Positions 60,001 to 64,000 of a DNA stretch of 64,000 nucleotides are shown here, piece after piece (position 1 is the first letter of the stretch; every line of letters starts with the position of its first letter). Position numbers and translations under genes: made by a program. The notes below the pieces were generated by a model. The model was not told the origin of the DNA. It did no database searches and was given only the letters and a program-made list of their open reading frames with translations. The stretch comes from Istiophorus platypterus. Taxonomy: Eukaryota; Chordata; Actinopteri; Istiophoriformes; Istiophoridae. Location of the stretch: the NCBI GenBank assembly GCA_016859345.1, contig CM029129.1, forward strand, positions 296,501-360,500. Reading direction: 5' to 3'.

Positions 60001-61831
60001 AGTCAGATAAAACAAAATATTTGAAGGCTTGGACTCTGAGAAATTCTGAATTGAAATTTTTGACTGACAATTTTAAACTTCAGCTGATACTGAAAATTTG
60101 TTTGATTCCTTTTGAGTACACTTTATGATCTTTTTGCTTAACCTACATTTTTGAGGTGGACAAACACTCCAGTGACTCTTGAAACAAAACTTTGAAGAAA
60201 ACAATAAGCAGGATACCATCCTCAAACTGGAGGCATACTACATGTGTTATCACAGCCTTAGACATCTCTGAGCTCATACTGACATGTTTGACAGTATGTT
60301 CTGACCTGCTATGCGGTCAGGAATGTAGACAGGGCTGGGACTGGAAAGGCGGGCAGGCAGAGTCATGCTCTGAAGGGCTGGAGTGCTGGGCTTGCTGGTG
60401 TCCTGACTCTGGCCCTTCTCAGTCTGTGTGCAGCTGTCTCTGCTGCCTGTCTTTGAGTGGCCTGCAGTCATCGGGGTGGAAGGAAATACTGGCGAGGGGG
60501 AAGATGAGATTGACTCTGTCCTTAGAGACTCTGTGCGAAACTCGGGACCCAGGAGAACGCCTGGAGAACCATGAGAAGAGAGCAATCATGATGCTGAGTA
60601 GCAAAGTAACTACAAATGACTGTCTATCGCTATTTCTTAGCGATAGACAGAGTGTTAAGTACTCTGCATTAGCTGTAAGGACCGCTGGTTCATACCTAGA
60701 CTGCCTTTCCAGCTTGTGTCCTTGCGCTCTTCAGTGATGGGCGAGCTACTGAGTCCTAGGCTGTGGGAGAGCAGTCCTGAACCACCTGAGCCAGTGTTAG
60801 AGATGGACATCAGGGACTTGGAGGGCCTCATAACAGATTGCAGGTCTGACTTGATGGGCTCCTTCCTCGAACGCTGGTGAAGCACCTTGATCATGGCATC
60901 CTTCTCTATGATTTGGGCATGGAGATTCTTTATTCTGGATAAGGCAAAGCAAGAGGGAGAACCAGAAAGGAGCCAAAGTTACTACATGATAGTGAGCATC
61001 TATGAGCTAAAGGTGGGCTTTCACACCAGTGGTTCATTGCATTTGGTCCAGACTAAGGAAAAAAAAATGACATATTGTTGCCTTTTAGTCCAGTCTTTTA
61101 GTTCATGTTCACACTGGTTTCTTATAGACAAACCGTGGCAAATAAATATGAAGTCATATAGACAATAAACTCCTTCACTGATCAGTTCACTCTCTGCCCT
61201 CTAACAGCAATTGGTCTGCTTTGCTGTTACACCACAAATGAAATACACCAAAGTTCATTTGGAAACACACCAAAGTACCCTTTTACAGGTGGTTTCCCTG
61301 CAGTGGTTTGGTCCACAGGGTTTAACTGTAAACTTTCAAACCAGCCTCAACAAACTGAACCAAACAGGAAAAGACACTAGATTTCAATTGAACTTGTGTG
61401 AAAGCAGGTTGAGAGTGAGTCCATACTAGGGCTCTCAATACCAGTATATGTGCTGTCTATAGAAGGATGGATAACAACAATTAAGTCCTTTTTCTTCTGT
61501 CCATCTATCGCAAAATTGAGAACTTAAGGTGAAATATCTTTTCACCAGTTCTCAGCTTCGGTCCTGGTTGTCCTGGTTGAAACGTCATTAGTCAATCTTT
61601 CCAACTAAATGCAATATTTACCAGGCTACCATCCGCCTCCATGCATTAATATTGACATGACTAGGTGTGAGGGAAGCTTCATGTATGTGAAGAGATCTTT
61701 ACCTGCTTTCCATGTCCAGACAGCGTCGATTGGCCATGAGAATCTCTTCTTCTTCCTTCTGGATTCGAGCTTCCACTGATGTATCATAGCTGCTGCTGGG
61801 AGAGTGGCTTATCACTGCTACAGATGTATCC
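53906..61831 (-). CDS. amot: Angiomotin, C-terminal four coding exons (5' part outside window)
   Basis: Angiomotin is a junctional scaffold that binds YAP and controls Hippo signalling and endothelial migration. Exons in coding order are 61831-61703, 60934-60696, 60560-60306 and 54039-53906, all with AG/GT borders and matching phases. Signatures in order: ARIQKEEEEILMANRRCLDM, the end of the long coiled coil; HAQIIEKDAMIKVLHQRSRK; PSKSLMSISN and TSWKGSL; AGHSKTGSRDSCTQTEKG; VFHSSTLERRLPVQ; and the PDZ-binding tail VEILI. The VFHSSTLER block and SLMSISN point to AMOT itself rather than AMOTL1 or AMOTL2. The long alanine-rich segment of mammalian AMOT is absent. The last intron is 6.3 kb and full of transposons, while the intron at 60561-60695 is only 135 bases. 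Confidence 0.88.
55080..57720 (+). mobile_element. L1-type LINE fragment, antisense in the last amot intron
   Basis: FWDAAKAFIRGKIRAKSERV (55166-55226) is the L1 linker before the reverse transcriptase. Palm DNA at about 56180-56260 resembles KAFDRVEW-type text. GQGCPFGPLLFNLFIEP (56333-56383) is the RQGCPLSPLLF motif. QYMDD (56458-56472) is the catalytic box, with Met in place of the usual Ala. LPLNLSSQIRTIKMNNIVIY (56743-56802) begins the thumb. Several deletions and frameshifts are present, and a short repeat interrupts it at 55795-56092. It runs opposite to amot transcription. Confidence 0.82.
55795..56092. repeat. Short interspersed teleost repeat, copy 3
   Basis: AAATTGACTGCACTTTTATA, CTCAAAGCTCTTTACACTAC, GGGGCAATTTGGGGTTCAGT and GAGCCGGGGATCAAACTGCC give a nearly full-length copy, inserted in the L1 fragment and therefore younger than it. 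Confidence 0.8.
57948..58085 (-). mobile_element. Tc1-like transposon fragment
   Basis: GCAAACTCCAAGCAGACTTT, GGCCACTCTGTCATAAAGCC and TCTTATCTCCACACAGGA are antisense transposase text of the same Tc1 lineage as 1510-2361. Neither end is present. Confidence 0.8.
58086..60305. other. Remaining amot intron sequence
   Basis: AT-rich intron. A C run lies at about 58237-58247 and an ACTC repeat at 58690-58712. No exon or named repeat recognised. Confidence 0.45.
60306..60560 (-). CDS. amot: amot third visible exon
   Basis: The acceptor TCTCCAG lies above 60560. The exon encodes GVLLGPEFRTESLRTESISS, PSPVFPSTPMTAGHSKTGS and CTQTEKG, ending VYIPDRIA, with the donor GTCAGA below 60306. The HSKTGSRDxxTQTE block is a motin-family signature. 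Confidence 0.92.
60620..60650. repeat. Perfect 13-bp hairpin in the short amot intron
   Basis: CTGTCTATCGCTA (60620-60632) pairs perfectly with 60638-60650 around a 5-base loop. It lies in the middle of the 135-base intron 60561-60695, so it would form in amot pre-mRNA. Confidence 0.9.
60696..60934 (-). CDS. amot: amot second visible exon
   Basis: The acceptor TATCCAG lies above 60934. The exon encodes IKNLHAQIIEKDAMIKVLHQ, PSKSLMSISN, LLSHSLGLSSSPITEERKD and TSWKGSL, with the donor GTATGA below 60696. Relative to the mammalian text it adds a GGS-like insertion in SNTGSGGSGLL. Confidence 0.93.
61703..61831 (-). CDS. amot: amot first visible exon
   Basis: The acceptor TTGTGCAG lies above 61831. 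The exon encodes DTSVAVISHSPSSSYDTSVE and ARIQKEEEEILMANRRCLDM, with the donor GTAAAG below 61703. It is the end of the coiled-coil domain. Earlier exons must lie beyond the window or are not recognisable in 61832-64000. Confidence 0.92.
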
Positions 61832-62500
61832 CTGCACAACAGGACAGAGGTTGAAAAATATTTTAGTAAGAAAAAAAAAGATGATTAAAATAATTTTGAA
61901 AAAAAAGGCTTTGCTGATGTTGACCTATGCTGCATCCTTGTTAAGAAAGGCTTTAATCCCAGTGATTTCTAAGGCAGCAGGTACACAATTGTTGCTTTTA
62001 GTTCTCTCTCTTGACCGGAACAAGAACCAAAGACTAATTTGAAAATGTTTGAAAATTTTATCATTAGCTTATGAACATTTGAGAGACATCAATGTCTGAA
62101 ACAACAGGCCTCATCCAAGAACATTTTATAACATTTTATAATTCATACAGTTTACAAAACTCTCTTGTAGAAGCTGCTGTGAAAACTGTGCCAATAAAAA
62201 TAGTAAAATCTAGAAAACCTTTCTTTAATTGGATACCCACGATGATGATAATATGGTGAATAGATTATTATTTGCATTAAGGTCATTCCATGTCAAATCA
62301 ATAGAGGCCAACTGACTGAACATTTTGGATTTGCTTCATACTTCATGTAAATATTGTCATTACACTCAACAACTAGTGTGCATAATTTTCAGCTTGCATC
62401 TTGTTTAGTTTGTGAGATATGAAGGCTCTAAAAAAAGGGGTTGTGGCCCTAACAAACATGTTTGAGTTTGAACAATACTATGTTGTCACTGAAGTGTATG
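61832..62500. other. amot intron sequence
   Basis: AT-rich intron between the visible exons and the L2 insertion. No exon seen. Confidence 0.5.
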
Positions 62501-64000
62501 TTACCTGCCAGTTCATCTAAGTGGGGTATCGATGATTGTCAGGATATGCACAAGAGGGACCAAAAGAGGGACCAAAAGAGGGACCAAAAGAGGGACCAAA
62601 AGAGGGACCAAAAGAGGGACTCTGTGCCTACATTACTGCGGTCACCCACTCAATACCCCATAGAGACTGTGTCTGTCCCCCGACCACCTAAATTAACTGA
62701 CTCAAAAACATGCAGAAGAGGAGATGTACTGGATAACCTAATAAAAATTAAGACCACCAATACTGAAATACAACAAAATATGAGAATTAAAACTGGACTC
62801 TTAAACATTAGATCACTCCCATCCAAAGCTGTATTACTTAATGATCTGATATTAGATCACCATATTGACGTATTTTTTCTTATTGAGTCCTGGCTGTCTC
62901 ATGATGAATTTGTAGGCTTGAATGAATCCACCCCCCAGTCATATTAATACTCATATTCCTAGAGACACTGGCCGAGGAGGTGGAGTTGCAGCCATTTTCA
63001 TCTCAAGCCTGTTAATCAACCCAAAACCTAAACACAGCCATGACTCATTCGAAAGCCTGATTCTTAGTCTTATACACCCGACCTGGAAAACTTCAAAGCC
63101 TCTTCTATTTGTTATAGTGAACCGTGCTCCTGGACCATACTCTGAATTTCTATCTGAATTCTCTGAGATTTTATCAACCTCAGTCATTAGTACAGACAAA
63201 ATAATTGCTGTAAGCAATTTCAATATTCATGTCAACATTGATAGTGATAGCCTCAGCACTGTGTTTATCTCACTTTTAGACTCAGTTGGCTTTGCCCAAC
63301 GGGTAAATAAAACCACTCATTGTTTTAACCATACCATCCACCTTGTTCCGACATATGGCATAGAAATTGAACACTTAATTGTCTTTCCACAGATTCCTCT
63401 TCTTTCAGACCATTGTTTAATAACCTTTGAACTTCTGTTACTTGACTACACACCATTAGGCAAAAATGTCTTTACTAGATGTTTATCTGATAGAGCTGTA
63501 GCTAAATTTAAAGAAGTGATTAGATCAGTGCTAAATTCACTGCCATATCACAATATTACACAGTATGCTAACTTTAGCGTCTCCCAAATTGATCAGTTTG
63601 TTGATATTGCTTCAGGCTAAATAAGAACAACACCTGACTCTATTGCTCCTCTAAAAAAGAAGATAATAAAACAAAGGAGGTAACTCCATGGTTTTCACCA
63701 ACTAACTTCAATGATCTCTTCTTCTAAACCATCAACCTGTCTCTTAGAACCCATCCCAACCAGACTGCTTAAGGAAGTTCTACTCTTAGAACTTCTCTAT
63801 CAGACATAATCAATCTGTCCTTATTATCAGACTATGTATCGCAGTCTTTTAAAATAGCTGTAATTAAACCTCTTCTTAAAAAGCCTACTCTCAATCCAGA
63901 TGTTTTAGTCAACTATAGACCCAAATCCAACTTTCCATTTCTCTCTAAGATCCTTGAGAAAGCTGTTGCCAATCAGTTGTGTGAATTTTTACATAATAAT
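62501..64000 (+). mobile_element. L2 LINE, 5' part with endonuclease, cut by the window end
   Basis: The plus strand encodes the AP-type endonuclease. KTGLLNIRSLPSKAVLLNDL and FFLIESWLSHDEF (62790-62910) carry the catalytic Glu. In the next frame come GRGGGVAAIFISSL, IVNRAPGPYSEFLSEFSEI and SDHCLITFEL (about 63398-63430), with the final His box. In the GDFNIHVD motif the family's Asp is replaced: it reads VSNFNIHVN, so the enzyme is dead. A frameshift at about 62930 and a TAA at 63618 break it. Linker text follows to the window edge, with a deletion after 63690. It lies antisense in an amot intron. Confidence 0.92.
62552..62620 (+). repeat. 12-bp tandem repeat encoding KRDQ
   Basis: AAGAGGGACCAA is repeated almost six times without variation. 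In the frame that leads into the L2 endonuclease it reads KRDQ five times and then KRDS. Confidence 0.95.

Noticed and set aside
62552..62620. CRISPR-like direct repeats
   Set aside because: Twelve-base units with no spacers inside a LINE in a vertebrate genome.

Overview
This is nuclear DNA from a ray-finned fish, most likely a percomorph teleost. It is AT-rich and crowded with decayed transposons typical of teleosts: L2 and L1 LINEs, several Tc1/mariner lineages, piggyBac, PIF/Harbinger, Ty3/gypsy and short repeats of the 'cropped-tail' kind. It also holds spliced exons of two vertebrate genes. No bacterial, plasmid or CRISPR features are present.

Layout. Positions 1-243 look like the 3' end of an unrecognised plus-strand gene, with a poly(A) signal at 288. 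From 1510 to 9679 lies a Tc1 remnant followed by two long L2 copies facing head to head. The right L2 copy is broken by a 1.9 kb CpG-rich insertion that I cannot classify. From 14386 to 20065 is a nest of Tc1, piggyBac, a second Tc1 and a LINE. Its centre is a near-perfect 1,470-bp inverted duplication (14915-16384 and 17328-18797) built around the inverted terminal repeats of a Tc1-like element. From 20380 to 34200 are Harbinger, L2, Tc1 and two gypsy remnants with unassigned DNA between them.

Two genes fill the second half. mff (mitochondrial fission factor) is on the plus strand, with five frame-consistent coding exons from 36904 to 46765 that give a 207-residue tail-anchored protein. The last four coding exons of amot (angiomotin) are on the minus strand from 61831 down to 53906 and end in a PDZ-binding tail. 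The genes converge tail to tail, with their stop codons 7.1 kb apart. A 6.3-kb amot intron holds an antisense L1 and smaller repeats, and an upstream amot intron holds an L2 that runs off the window end.

The two genes have unrelated roles: outer-membrane DRP1 recruitment for mff, and junctional scaffold and YAP regulation for amot. Nothing here suggests they act together. The most unusual signal is structural: two large inverted duplications within 17 kb, one with junctions that fit a template switch guided by transposon terminal repeats.
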